Source of the DNA: Aquimonas sp964586455
GTDB lineage: Bacteria > Pseudomonadota > Gammaproteobacteria > Xanthomonadales > Xanthomonadaceae
Assembly: GCA_964586455.1 (NCBI GenBank)
Contig: CAZPHV010000005.1
Coordinates: forward strand, 1 to 64,000
Length of the DNA: 64,000 nucleotides
Reading direction: 5' to 3'
The notes beneath the pieces were generated by a model. The model did no database searches. It saw nothing but the letters and a program-made list of their open reading frames with translations, and was not told where the DNA came from. This document shows, piece by piece, positions 24,352 to 32,391 of this stretch (its first letter is position 1; every line of letters starts with the position of its first letter). The position numbers were made by a program, and so were the translations under genes.

Positions 24352-24855
24352 TTACGCGGCAACATCAGTCAGCGACATGTCACGTCCCAGCATCATCGGC
24401 TCGATGTCGAGCAACAGCAGCATGCGCTCGGCGACGGTGGCCACACCGCGCAGGTAGCGGGTATCCACCTTGCCGCCCAGATCCGGGGAGGGCTTGATGT
24501 TTTCGATGCGCAGGCGCACCACATCGGAGACGCTGTCGACCACGATGCCGACCACGCGCGAGCCCAAGTTGAGGATGATCATCACCGTGAGTGCGTCATA
24601 GCGGGCTTCGCCCAGCTCGAACTTCAGGCGCAGATCGACAATCGGCACGATCACGCCGCGCAGATTGATCACGCCCTTGATGAAGGCGGGTGAGTCCGGC
24701 AGCCGGGTCACGTTCTCGTAGCCACGGATTTCCTGCACCTTGAGGATGTCGACCGCGTATTCCTCCTCGCCCAGACTGAAGGTGAGGTATTCGTCGCCGA
24801 TACCTGCATGGGCGTCGGTGGCGGCCGCAGTGGCCTTGGCGATTTCGGTGCTCAT
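24352..24855 (-). CDS. cheW: Chemotaxis coupling protein CheW
   Basis: 167-residue CheW with polar N-terminus (STEIAKATAAATDAHAG) and the full fold: YLTFSLGEEEYAVDILKVQEI, GVINLRGVIVPIVDLRLKFE, VVGIVVDSVSDVVRL and RYLRGVATVAERMLLLLDIE. It sits between two receptor genes (73 and 142 bases away), in line with the STAS-cheY-cheA module upstream, so it probably serves the CheA at 27751-29823. Its paralogue is at 17795-18304. Confidence 0.94.
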   Translation of the reverse strand: MSTEIAKATAAATDAHAGIGDEYLTFSLGEEEYAVDILKVQEIRGYENVTRLPDSPAFIKGVINLRGVIVPIVDLRLKFELGEARYDALTVMIILNLGSRVVGIVVDSVSDVVRLRIENIKPSPDLGGKVDTRYLRGVATVAERMLLLLDIEPMMLGRDMSLTDVAA

Positions 24856-24928
24856 CCTCGGGTGTCTCCGTGAGTTCTTGGGTCGTGCAATGCGGGAGCG
24901 TCGGTCGGGCTGCGTCGGTTTGGCGGTG

Positions 24929-27679
24929 CTAGCTTGGCAAGCGGAACGCGGCGGCGGCTTCGACCAGATCGCGCGCCTGTTCCTCCAGCGAATTGGCCGA
25001 GGCCATCGCTTCCTCGACCAGGGCCGCGTTCTGCTGGGTCATCTCGTCAAGTTGGCCGACCGTGTAATTGATCTTTTCGATGCCGCCGGATTGCTCGCCC
25101 GAGGCCGCCGAGATCTCGGCGATCAGGTCGGTCACCTGTTTCACCGACTGCACGATCTGCTGCATGGTACCGCCGGCCTCGTTGACCAGCTTCGAACCGG
25201 CGCCGACCTTGTCCATCGAGTTGCCAACCAGGTGCTTGATCTCCTTGGCGGCGTCGGCCGAGCGTTGCGCCAGCGCCCGCACTTCGGTGGCGACCACCGC
25301 GAAGCCACGTCCGGCCTCTCCAGCGCGCGCGGCTTCGACCGCGGCGTTCAGCGCGAGGATATTGGTCTGGAAGGCGATGCTGTCAATCGTGCCAATGATG
25401 TCGCCGATCTGCTTGGAGGCGGTGCTGATTTCGCCCATCACCCGCACCACATCGCCGACCACTTCGCCACCCTTCATCGCGACTTCGGCGGCGCCTGCCG
25501 CCAGCGCATCCGCCTGGCGCGCGCTCTCGGCGTTCTGCTGCACGGTCGTGGTCAGCTCGGTCATCGATGAAGCGGTCTGCTCTAGCGAGGCAGCCTGCTG
25601 CTCGGTGCGTGAGGACAGATCGATGTTGCCAGCGCTGATTTCGCTGGCGGCGGTATTGATGCTGTCGGCGGCCGCCTGGATCTGGCCGACGATTTCGCGC
25701 AGGCGCTCGACGGTGGCATTGGTGTCGGACTTCATCTCGCCGAACACACCGTCCATGCGCACGTCGATGGTGCGTGACAAATCCCCTTGAGCGAGCGCAC
25801 CGAGCACGCTGCGGATCTCGCGGATACCTTGGTCGACCTTCTCGATCAGGGCATTCAGATTGTTGGCCAGCAGCGCGAAGAAGCCTGTCTTGCCGGCACT
25901 GTCCATGCGAGTCGCAAGATCACCTGCCGCTGCCGCGGCAACCACCGTCGAGACTTCGCGTTCAATCTGGCGCTCAAGTGTGCGGTCAAGCCACTCGGCC
26001 ACCAGGCCGATGGCCTGGCCCTGATCGTCGCGGACTGGCGAAAGGCTCAGTTCCAGCACAACCTCGCCAAAGCTCAGCTCGTGGCGTTGGGACTGGTGCA
26101 GGTCGGACGCCACTGAATCGATGTCGGTGCGACCATCCGAGAACACGCCCAACGGGCTGCCGATCAGAGCTTCTGGGTCGAAGTCGGCGTTGTGTGCGCG
26201 GATTGCCTCCGCGCGCTGCTTCAGCAGACGCAGGGCGACTGGGTTGGCGTAGGTGATTCTGCGGTTGTTGTCAGCGATCAGGGCGCCGACGCTGGCTTGG
26301 TCCAGCGCCAGCCGGATCCCGAGATTGGCCTGCGCGATTTCGCGCTCGGCCTGCATGCGCTGCTTGATCTGCGCGCTCATGCGGGTCATCGCACCGTACA
26401 GGCGACCGACCTCGTCGGTGCGATCGGTGCGCAGCGATACGTCGAGGTTGCCGCTGGCAACGGCCTCCACGGCCTGCACCGCTTCGCCCAACGGTTCGGT
26501 GACCAGGTGTTTGGCGATCCAGCGTAGGCCGAATATCAGGAACGCCAGCGCGAACACGGCCAGTACCGCCATCAAGCCCAGCAGACCCACGGCTGCGCTC
26601 AGTGTGGCGGAGCGCGACTCCAGCGCGATCAATCGCCAGCCGAAGGCCGGAAAATCGCGCACTTTCGCGATCATCGGAACGATTTCACCATTGCGGGACT
26701 TGAGCTCCAGCGTGAACTCGTCGTTGGGGTCTCCCTTCGCGAGGGTCTGCAGCGCGCGCTTGAGCGCGGCATCCTCAAGTTCTTCGATGTTCTGACCCTC
26801 CAGCTCAGGATGCAGCTCGATGTCGCCGAAGCCGCTGCCCTCGCGGACGTTGATGGCCATGAAGTATCCATCGGTGCCGAGTTCAGTAGACCGCAGCGAT
26901 TCCTTGAGTGCGTCGAGCGTCGCTGCGTAATCGAGCGCCACCGCGAAGGCGGCAATCACTTCGTCGCTGGCGCCGGTGGAAGGATCGAAGTAGCTGATCG
27001 GGCTGTAGTAGGCGATGTAGTTCGTCTCGAACAGCTCGACCTGCCCGCTCCAGTTCTCGCCGGCCAGCAATGCGGCATGCGCGGGATGATCGACCGGGAT
27101 GCTGCTGCCGATGGCGCGGAAAGCCGACTCGTCGCGGAGATTGGTGCTGATACGGACGAACCTCCCTTCATGCAGCTGGAGGATCATGCCGACCCCGTTG
27201 GTCGCCAGTTCAAAGCGATCCACCGGATCATCATTGCCGTTGAGGAGGGTCTCGCCCATGTAGAGCGCGGGCAGTTCCGACGCGCCAGCAGAGTGCAGCT
27301 CGTCGTCCATGCGCGCCACGTCGTCTTCCGGCAGGAAGGCCAACAGGGTGTCGTACATCCGCAGCGCGCTGTCGCGCAGGGTGTTGTCGTAGGTCGCGAG
27401 CAGGCGCTCGCCGACATCCAGTGAAGTGTCGAGCTCGTCAATCGAGCGCTGGGTGAGCGCGCTGGCGGCGCGCCAGCCGACGATGACGGTAGTCGAGCCA
27501 AGAATCAGCAGCACGCCGGCTGCGACCGCAAGCGCCAGGCGTAGCCCCAGCGACGTGCGCGTGAGGCTGAGCAGACGGCGTGCAGCACGACCCTCGCGCA
27601 GGGTTCGCAGCGCCCTGCCGGCTGCGCTGCGAAGCCGCTGCAGCGGTGTATTGGCGTGGGTGTGTGCCATCGACGGCAT
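24929..27679 (-). CDS. Methyl-accepting chemotaxis protein with Cache sensor and cytoplasmic PAS
   Basis: 916-residue receptor. After a basic N-terminus comes a membrane helix (LALAVAAGVLLILGSTTVIVG), a large periplasmic region (about 70-340) with Cache3-Cache2-like features (DTLRDSALRMYDTLLAF, YIAYYSPISYFDPSTG, GYFMAINVREGSG), a second helix (AAVGLLGLMAVLAVFALAFL), HAMP, a PAS domain (LIADNNRRITYANPVAL) and the signalling hairpin. C-terminus AAAFRLPS, without pentapeptide. The start at 27679 has GGGAGG 4 bases upstream; ATG 27709 and 27670 are alternatives. It follows cheA by 71 bases. Confidence 0.9.
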   Translation of the reverse strand: MPSMAHTHANTPLQRLRSAAGRALRTLREGRAARRLLSLTRTSLGLRLALAVAAGVLLILGSTTVIVGWRAASALTQRSIDELDTSLDVGERLLATYDNTLRDSALRMYDTLLAFLPEDDVARMDDELHSAGASELPALYMGETLLNGNDDPVDRFELATNGVGMILQLHEGRFVRISTNLRDESAFRAIGSSIPVDHPAHAALLAGENWSGQVELFETNYIAYYSPISYFDPSTGASDEVIAAFAVALDYAATLDALKESLRSTELGTDGYFMAINVREGSGFGDIELHPELEGQNIEELEDAALKRALQTLAKGDPNDEFTLELKSRNGEIVPMIAKVRDFPAFGWRLIALESRSATLSAAVGLLGLMAVLAVFALAFLIFGLRWIAKHLVTEPLGEAVQAVEAVASGNLDVSLRTDRTDEVGRLYGAMTRMSAQIKQRMQAEREIAQANLGIRLALDQASVGALIADNNRRITYANPVALRLLKQRAEAIRAHNADFDPEALIGSPLGVFSDGRTDIDSVASDLHQSQRHELSFGEVVLELSLSPVRDDQGQAIGLVAEWLDRTLERQIEREVSTVVAAAAAGDLATRMDSAGKTGFFALLANNLNALIEKVDQGIREIRSVLGALAQGDLSRTIDVRMDGVFGEMKSDTNATVERLREIVGQIQAAADSINTAASEISAGNIDLSSRTEQQAASLEQTASSMTELTTTVQQNAESARQADALAAGAAEVAMKGGEVVGDVVRVMGEISTASKQIGDIIGTIDSIAFQTNILALNAAVEAARAGEAGRGFAVVATEVRALAQRSADAAKEIKHLVGNSMDKVGAGSKLVNEAGGTMQQIVQSVKQVTDLIAEISAASGEQSGGIEKINYTVGQLDEMTQQNAALVEEAMASANSLEEQARDLVEAAAAFRLPS

Positions 27680-27750
27680 TCGTCCTCCCTGTGCGGCACG
27701 CAGCCCCAAGCAGGCGCCGCCTTCCGCAGTGTTGGTGAGTGGCCGCGGCC

Positions 27751-29823
27751 TCAGGCCGCGGCGCTGGTCGCCAGCGCGCGTACCAGCCCGCCGATATCGA
27801 CGATGAGGGCGACTCGACCGTCGCCCAGGATGGTTGCGCCGGACACCGCCGGAATGCGGCGGTAGTTCGCCTCCAGATTCTTCACGACCACCTGCTGCTG
27901 GCCGAGCAGCTCGTCAACCACGAGCGCCAGCTTGCGGCCGCCGCCCTCGACCACGACCACCAGGCTGTTCTCGTCGAGACGGGCGTCGCCGAGCCGGTAG
28001 AACTCGGCCAGGTTGACCAAGGGCAGGTAGTCGCCGCGCACCTTCAGCACCTTGCCGGTGCCGTGCACGCTGCGGATCTCCTGCAGTTCGGGTTGCATCG
28101 CCTCGATCACGTAGCCGAGCGGCAGCACGAAGGTCTCGCCGCCGACTGCGACCGTCATGCCGTCGAGGATGGCGAGCGTCAGCGGCAGGCGGATCGTGAC
28201 CCGCGTGCCTTCACCCGGGTAGCTCTCGATGTCGATTTCACCACCGAGTTCGGTGATGTTGGATTTGACCACGTCCATGCCAACGCCGCGCCCGGAGACA
28301 TCGGTGATCTGGTCGGCGGTGGACAGACCAGGGTGGAAGATCAGCTGCCAGACGTCGGAGTCCGGCATGCCCTCATGCGCGTTCAGACCGCGCTCCATGG
28401 CCTTGCGCAGGATGCGCTCGCGGTTCAGGCCGCGGCCGTCATCGGTGATCTCGATGACGATGTGGCCGCCCTGGTGTGAGGCGTCCAGTTCGACCGTGCC
28501 GACCGGGTCCTTGCCCGCGGCTTCGCGTTCTTCCGGGGTTTCAAGCCCGTGGTCGACCGAGTTGCGCACCAGATGCACCAGCGGATCGACGATGCGTTCG
28601 ATGACGCCCTTGTCGAGCTCGGTGCCTTCGCCTGAGGTGCGCAGATTGACCTTCTTGTTGAGGCGCGCGGCGAGGTCGCGAACCATCCGCGGGAAGCGCG
28701 AGAACACGAACTCGACCGGCAGCATGCGCACGCTCATCACCGCTTCCTGCAGATCGCGGGTGTTGCGGTCGAGCAGGGCGAGACCGTTCAGCAATTTCTC
28801 GTGCTGGGTCGGGTCGAGGCCGTGCGACTGCTGACGCAGCATGGCCTGGGTGATGACCAGCTCGCCGACCAGGTTGATCAGCGCATCGACCTTTGAAATG
28901 TTGACGCGGATCGAGCTGTCGACTTCGGCCGCAGTGCGCTCGGGCTTGGCGCCGCCGGCGGCGGGCTTGGCCAGGTCCTTGCGTTCGGGGGAAGCCGCGA
29001 TCGGCACGATGTCGGCGCTCTTCGCCGGCACCGGCATGGCATCGGCGCTGGGCGCTACCGGCAGCGGAGCCGCTGTTGACGCCGCGACCGCCGGAGCGGG
29101 TTCAGTGATGGCTTCGATGCTGAGATCGCACTCGTCCTCGACCCAGGCGAAGGCATCGGCGATCGCCGCCTGCTTGACGCTGGCCGGCAGGGTCAATGTC
29201 CAGCGCAGGTGCGAGGTCACCGGGTCGAGTGTGTCCAGCGCCGGAAGGGCCGAGGTGTCGCATTCGATCTGCATGTCGCCGAGGCGATCGAGCTCGCGCA
29301 GGATGCGCAGCGGATCATTGCCGGTGATGAACAGATTCGGATGCGGCGCGAACAGGACCCGCCAACCGCTGCTTGCAGCGCTGGCGCCGGCCGGTGTGCC
29401 GCTGCTCGCGGCGACCGCGGCAGGTGCGGCTTTGCTCTCTTCGAGCATGGCCGACAGCCGCTGATTCAGCTCCGCGCAGGGCGCGGTGTCGTCGGGGTCT
29501 CCGGTCTCGGCGGCCACCAGCAGCTCGCGCAGGATGTCCACCGACGCCAGCAGGGCATCGGACAGTTCCGGGGTGACGCTGCGCTTGCCGCCGCGGACCT
29601 GGTCCAGCAGCGTTTCCAGCAAATGGGTGGTGCCGGTGATCGCCGAGAAACCGAAGGTTGCAGCACCGCCCTTGATCGAATGGGCGGCGCGGAAAATGGT
29701 GTTGATGGTGTCCGGATCGTTGCCTGCCGACTCGAGGCTGAGCAGTCCGGACTCCATTGCATCAAGGCCCTCTCGGCTTTCAGCGAAGAAGACGCCCTGG
29801 AACTGCTTCATGTCGATGGGCAT
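27751..29823 (-). CDS. cheA: Chemotaxis histidine kinase CheA (STAS-cheY module)
   Basis: 690-residue sensor kinase of the receptor arrays. The N-terminal Hpt domain has phospho-accepting His48 (RAAHSIKGGAATFG). A long Ala/Pro-rich middle may hold a degenerate CheY/CheB-docking domain (about 140-250). Dimerisation (INLVGELVITQAML) and the ATPase core follow: N-box VHLVRNSVDHGLETP, G1 DDGRGLNRE, G2 SGRGVGMDVV. A CheW-like domain forms the C-terminus. It differs clearly from the second CheA (34975-36777), so two kinases are encoded in one cluster. It lies 7 bases after cheY and heads toward receptor and cheW genes, suggesting one operon. Confidence 0.95.
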   Translation of the reverse strand: MPIDMKQFQGVFFAESREGLDAMESGLLSLESAGNDPDTINTIFRAAHSIKGGAATFGFSAITGTTHLLETLLDQVRGGKRSVTPELSDALLASVDILRELLVAAETGDPDDTAPCAELNQRLSAMLEESKAAPAAVAASSGTPAGASAASSGWRVLFAPHPNLFITGNDPLRILRELDRLGDMQIECDTSALPALDTLDPVTSHLRWTLTLPASVKQAAIADAFAWVEDECDLSIEAITEPAPAVAASTAAPLPVAPSADAMPVPAKSADIVPIAASPERKDLAKPAAGGAKPERTAAEVDSSIRVNISKVDALINLVGELVITQAMLRQQSHGLDPTQHEKLLNGLALLDRNTRDLQEAVMSVRMLPVEFVFSRFPRMVRDLAARLNKKVNLRTSGEGTELDKGVIERIVDPLVHLVRNSVDHGLETPEEREAAGKDPVGTVELDASHQGGHIVIEITDDGRGLNRERILRKAMERGLNAHEGMPDSDVWQLIFHPGLSTADQITDVSGRGVGMDVVKSNITELGGEIDIESYPGEGTRVTIRLPLTLAILDGMTVAVGGETFVLPLGYVIEAMQPELQEIRSVHGTGKVLKVRGDYLPLVNLAEFYRLGDARLDENSLVVVVEGGGRKLALVVDELLGQQQVVVKNLEANYRRIPAVSGATILGDGRVALIVDIGGLVRALATSAAA

Positions 29824-29830
29824 GGCGGCC

Positions 29831-30199
29831 TCACCCCATCACTTTGCGGATGGTGGCGATCAGCTGATCGGGGTCGAAGGGCTTGACGATCCAGCCGGTG
29901 GCGCCGGCGGCCTTGCCCTCCTGCTTCTTGTCCATGCCCGCCTCGGTGGTGAGCATCAGCAGCGGCGTGAACTTGTAGTCGGGCAGCTGGCGCAGATGCC
30001 GGATCAGGGTGATGCCGTCCATGTTCGGCATGTTGACGTCGGCCACCACGCAGTTGAACTTGCCTGTTTTCGCCTTCTCCAGCGCGATCACGCCGTCCTC
30101 AGCCTCCTCGACTTCCCAGCCGGCGGAACGCAGAGCGAACGCGACCATTTGCCGCATCGAGGCGGAATCGTCCACTGCCAATATGCGTGCACCACTCAT
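29831..30199 (-). CDS. cheY: CheY-like single-domain response regulator
   Basis: 122-residue receiver domain. Acidic pair Asp10-Asp11, phospho-acceptor Asp54 (VVADVNMPNMDG), Thr in MLTTEAG and Lys in WIVKPFDPDQ are all present. It sits between the STAS gene (21 bases) and cheA (7 bases). Whether it binds FliM or acts as a phosphate sink for the second kinase cannot be told from sequence; the other CheY (37427-37819) is the one coupled to cheZ. Confidence 0.92.
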   Translation of the reverse strand: MSGARILAVDDSASMRQMVAFALRSAGWEVEEAEDGVIALEKAKTGKFNCVVADVNMPNMDGITLIRHLRQLPDYKFTPLLMLTTEAGMDKKQEGKAAGATGWIVKPFDPDQLIATIRKVMG

Positions 30200-30220
30200 T
30201 GCGCGTACTCCGTCTGCGTA

Positions 30221-30496
30221 TCAGGGGGTGGACCAGCCGAACAGGCCGCCAAGGCCGCTGATGCGGGCCGCGGCCTTGAACTCGTCCGAAGGGTTTTCGA
30301 TGTGGGTGTCGAGGCCGGCGCCGCGCCGCTGCAGCACCAGCGCCGCCAGCACCTGCAGCGAGGCCGCATGCAGCCGGTTGACCCGGCTTCCGTCGAGCTT
30401 CAGAGGCTTCTTGCCCTTGACCTCGCCGCGCAGCTGTTCAAGCAGGGGCTCCGCCGCCTCGATGCCGAGGTCTTCTGGGATCTGGATCGTGCTCAT
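30221..30496 (-). CDS. STAS-domain protein (anti-sigma-factor-antagonist-like)
   Basis: 91-residue single STAS domain: TIQIPEDLGIEAAEPLLEQL, LKLDGSRVNRLHAASLQVL, then a helix and ISGLGGLFGW. Ser46 in HAASLQVL is where SpoIIAA-type proteins carry the phosphorylatable Ser, but the preceding acidic residue of the usual DSSG motif is missing. First gene of the STAS-cheY-cheA module and preceded by a strong sigma-54 element. Such STAS genes accompany cheY-cheA in several gammaproteobacteria; the role there is not well defined. Confidence 0.85.
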   Translation of the reverse strand: MSTIQIPEDLGIEAAEPLLEQLRGEVKGKKPLKLDGSRVNRLHAASLQVLAALVLQRRGAGLDTHIENPSDEFKAAARISGLGGLFGWSTP

Positions 30497-30559
30497 GTCA
30501 GCGCCTGGAACCTCGTTGCGTGGACTGCCGCGACCAGCGGAAGTCTGTGGCGATGCTTA

Positions 30560-30575
30560 GGCAAGCGGCGTGCCG
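30560..30575 (-). promoter_or_regulatory. Candidate sigma-54 promoter of the STAS-cheY-cheA operon
   Basis: Minus-strand reading CGGCACGCCGCTTGCC has intact -24 GGCACG and -12 TTGC. Fifteen consecutive bases are identical to the element upstream of fliL (48453-48467). The -12 GC is 65 bases upstream of the STAS start. Confidence 0.7.
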
Positions 30576-30609
30576 GGCGATGCGTGACGGGATTGCGGCG
30601 CGTGCTTGA

Positions 30610-30706
30610 GCTGGGATTCGGGAGTCGGGATTCGCTCAAGAGCCGGGATGCGGGAGTCGGGATTCGCTCAAGAGCCGGGATGCGGGAGTCGGGATTCGGG
30701 ATTCGT
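30610..30706. repeat. GGGATTCGG repeat array (left arm)
   Basis: Three near copies of a unit made of GGGATTCGGGAGTCGGGATTC or close variants, joined by GCTCAAGAGCCGGGATGC. The complementary arm lies at 30893-30955. Confidence 0.65.
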
Positions 30707-30782
30707 TGAAGCAGGCCTCGCGAACTGTGATGCCACCCGGCCTGCGCAGGTGGCTGAGCGCCAGGTCAGCACAAGCATCGCG

Positions 30783-30892
30783 GGCTCTTGCTCTGGCTCT
30801 TGCTCTGGCTCTTGCTCTGGCTCTTGCTCTGGCTCTTGCTCTTGCTCTGGCTCTTGCTCTGGCTCTTGCTCTGGCTCTTGCTCTGGCTCTGG
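30783..30892. repeat. 12-bp tandem repeat (GGCTCTTGCTCT)n, about nine units
   Basis: About 110 bases of GGCTCTTGCTCT units, with one hexamer slip near 30835-30847. It is pure enough to be a variable-number locus. It lies between inverted GGGATTCGG arms and downstream of the parP-like gene. It is intergenic, so length changes would not shift a reading frame. Confidence 0.9.
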
Positions 30893-30955
30893 CGAATCCC
30901 GAATCCCCAATCTCGAATCCCGGCTCTTGAACGAATCCCCAATCCCGAATCCCAG
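30893..30955. repeat. CCCGAATCCC repeat array (right arm)
   Basis: CGAATCCCGAATCCCCAATC, CGAATCCCGGCTCTTG and CAATCCCGAATCCCAGC run up to the parP-like stop codon. It is the reverse complement of the array at 30610-30706, so the RNA could form a long stem closing over the 12-bp tandem repeat. Confidence 0.65.
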
Positions 30956-30957
30956 CT

Positions 30958-32391
30958 TCACCTAAGAAAAACCGTCGCATCCAGCAGCACGCTCATGTGT
31001 CCGCCGTGGCGGGCGATGCCGATCAGGGCTTCCTTGGGCAGGGCGGGTATCGAGCTGACCGGGTTCTCGACGGCGCGCTCGGACAGCGACATCACTTCGG
31101 CGACGGCGCTGACCAGCAGGCCGATGGTTTCGTCATCGGTCTCCAGCACGATCACCCGGGAAGCGTCGGTCAGCGGTTCGCTGGCGAGGCCGATGCAGGC
31201 GCCGAGGTCGATCACCGCGATGATCTGGCCGCGCAGGTTCATCACGCCCATCACGTGCGGAGCAGCACCGCGCACCGGCAGGATGTCGGGCACACGCTGC
31301 ACTTCCTGCACCTTCAGCAGTTCGACCGCATAGCTCTGGCCGCCCATCTGAAAGCGCAGCCATCGGTGAAACTTCTCGGTGGGTATTGGTGGCAGGCTGG
31401 GTGCCTCAAGCGCGCGCCGTTCGGCCAGACGGCGGCGCACGGCTTCGCTGCGTTTCGCCAGCTGCGGGCGGAGCAAGCCGTGCAGGGGCGCGACTTCTGC
31501 GGGGCCCGGCATCGGTACGTGGGTGGGCAGCGGCGGGGCCGCTGCAACCGCGGCCTGACGGGCAATGCGCGCGGCTTCAGTGGCCGCATCGAAGGCCGCT
31601 TCCAGTTCGTCGAGCTCGCTCTTGTCGGGGCCAAGCGCGGGCCCGGCCTGCTCAAATACGCCTGAGGCCCTGGCCGCGGCATGGGCCTGCTCGAACACGG
31701 CTTCGAGTTCGTCGAGCGGGTCACCCATCGGCGCGGCGAGGGCTGGCGCCGATGCGCTGGCGGTCTGTTCGAACACGCCCGCAGCCTTGGCTTCGGCGTG
31801 GGCTTGCTCGAACACGGCTTCGAGTTCGTCGAGCGGGTCACCCATCGGCGCGGCGAGGGCTGGCGCCGATGCGCTGGCGGCCTGTTCGAACACGCCCGCG
31901 GCCTTGGCCTCGGCGTGCGCCTGCTCGAATACCGCTTCGAGTTCGTCGAGCGGCTCACCCATCGGCGCGGCCAGGGCCGGCGCCGATGCGCTGGCGGCCT
32001 GTTCGAACACGCCCGCGGCCTTGGCCTCGGCGTGCGCCTGCTCGAATACCGCTTCGAGTTCGTCGAGCGGGTCACCCATCGGTGCGGCGAACGCCGGCGC
32101 CGATGCGCTGGCGGCCTGTTCGAACACGCCGGCAGCCTTGGCTTCGGCGTGGGCCTGCTCGAACACGGCTTCGAGTGCGTCGAGCGGGTCGCCCGGGGGT
32201 GAATCGAATACCGAGGCTGCGGGCACGACGCGATCGGCGGCTGCGGGCGGCGACTCGGGTGCTTCCGCGCGGGTGGGTGCGGGGTCGGCGGATAGCGCTG
32301 CCGCTTCGGCTTGGGCCGCGGCCGGCGTCGACTCTGCGGGTTCACCCAGCAAAGCGTCGAAGTAATCATCGAGTACGGGTTTGCCGTTCAT
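30958..32391 (-). CDS. ParP-like protein: CheW domain with long N-terminal 39-residue repeat region
   Basis: 477 residues. The C-terminal 145 are a CheW-like domain (WLRFQMGGQSYAVELLKVQEV, GVMNLRGQIIAVIDLGACIG, GLLVSAVAEVMSL). The N-terminal two thirds are Ala/Pro/Glu-rich. They contain four near-identical 39-residue units of the form GDPLDELEAVFEQAHAEAK followed by AAGVFEQAASASAPALAAPM, then a partial fifth and a degenerate sixth (LDELEAAFDAATEAAR). Each unit looks like an amphipathic helix plus an Ala/Ser/Pro spacer. Gene order (ParA-family ATPase overlapping by 4 bases, then this gene) matches Vibrio parC-parP, where ParP joins ParC to CheA to keep arrays at the pole. The ParP assignment is inference from domain order and context. 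Confidence 0.8.
   Translation of the reverse strand: MNGKPVLDDYFDALLGEPAESTPAAAQAEAAALSADPAPTRAEAPESPPAAADRVVPAASVFDSPPGDPLDALEAVFEQAHAEAKAAGVFEQAASASAPAFAAPMGDPLDELEAVFEQAHAEAKAAGVFEQAASASAPALAAPMGEPLDELEAVFEQAHAEAKAAGVFEQAASASAPALAAPMGDPLDELEAVFEQAHAEAKAAGVFEQTASASAPALAAPMGDPLDELEAVFEQAHAAARASGVFEQAGPALGPDKSELDELEAAFDAATEAARIARQAAVAAAPPLPTHVPMPGPAEVAPLHGLLRPQLAKRSEAVRRRLAERRALEAPSLPPIPTEKFHRWLRFQMGGQSYAVELLKVQEVQRVPDILPVRGAAPHVMGVMNLRGQIIAVIDLGACIGLASEPLTDASRVIVLETDDETIGLLVSAVAEVMSLSERAVENPVSSIPALPKEALIGIARHGGHMSVLLDATVFLR
31711..32195. repeat. 117-bp in-frame tandem repeat inside the parP-like gene
   Basis: The landmark GTCGAGCGG(G/C)TC recurs at 31711, 31828, 31945, 32062 and 32179, exactly 117 bases apart. 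The four full units differ at only a few positions, such as CTCGAACACGG versus CTCGAATACCG. 117 is a multiple of three, so unit gain or loss would keep the frame. Confidence 0.95.

Larger units (their letters stand above)
30497..30957. other. Repeat-filled intergenic region between STAS gene and parP-like gene
   Basis: No gene is credible here; the open frames read through low-complexity repeats (Leu-Ala or Glu-Pro-Glu-Gln strings). From left to right it holds the sigma-54 element of the STAS operon, a GGGATTCGG array, a short unique stretch, a 12-bp tandem repeat and the opposite-orientation CCCGAATCCC array that ends just before the parP-like stop codon. Confidence 0.7.

Noticed and set aside
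30783..30892. Possible CRISPR array
   Set aside because: Units are 12 bases, directly abutting, with no unique spacers and no cas genes nearby.
30636..30980. Open frames coding Leu-Ala or Glu-Pro-Glu-Gln strings in the repeat region
   Set aside because: They arise from the 12-bp repeat being open in several frames; no ribosome-binding site or domain.
31711..32195. Possible CRISPR or mobile repeat array
   Set aside because: Repeats abut without spacers, keep one reading frame and encode part of the CheW-domain protein.
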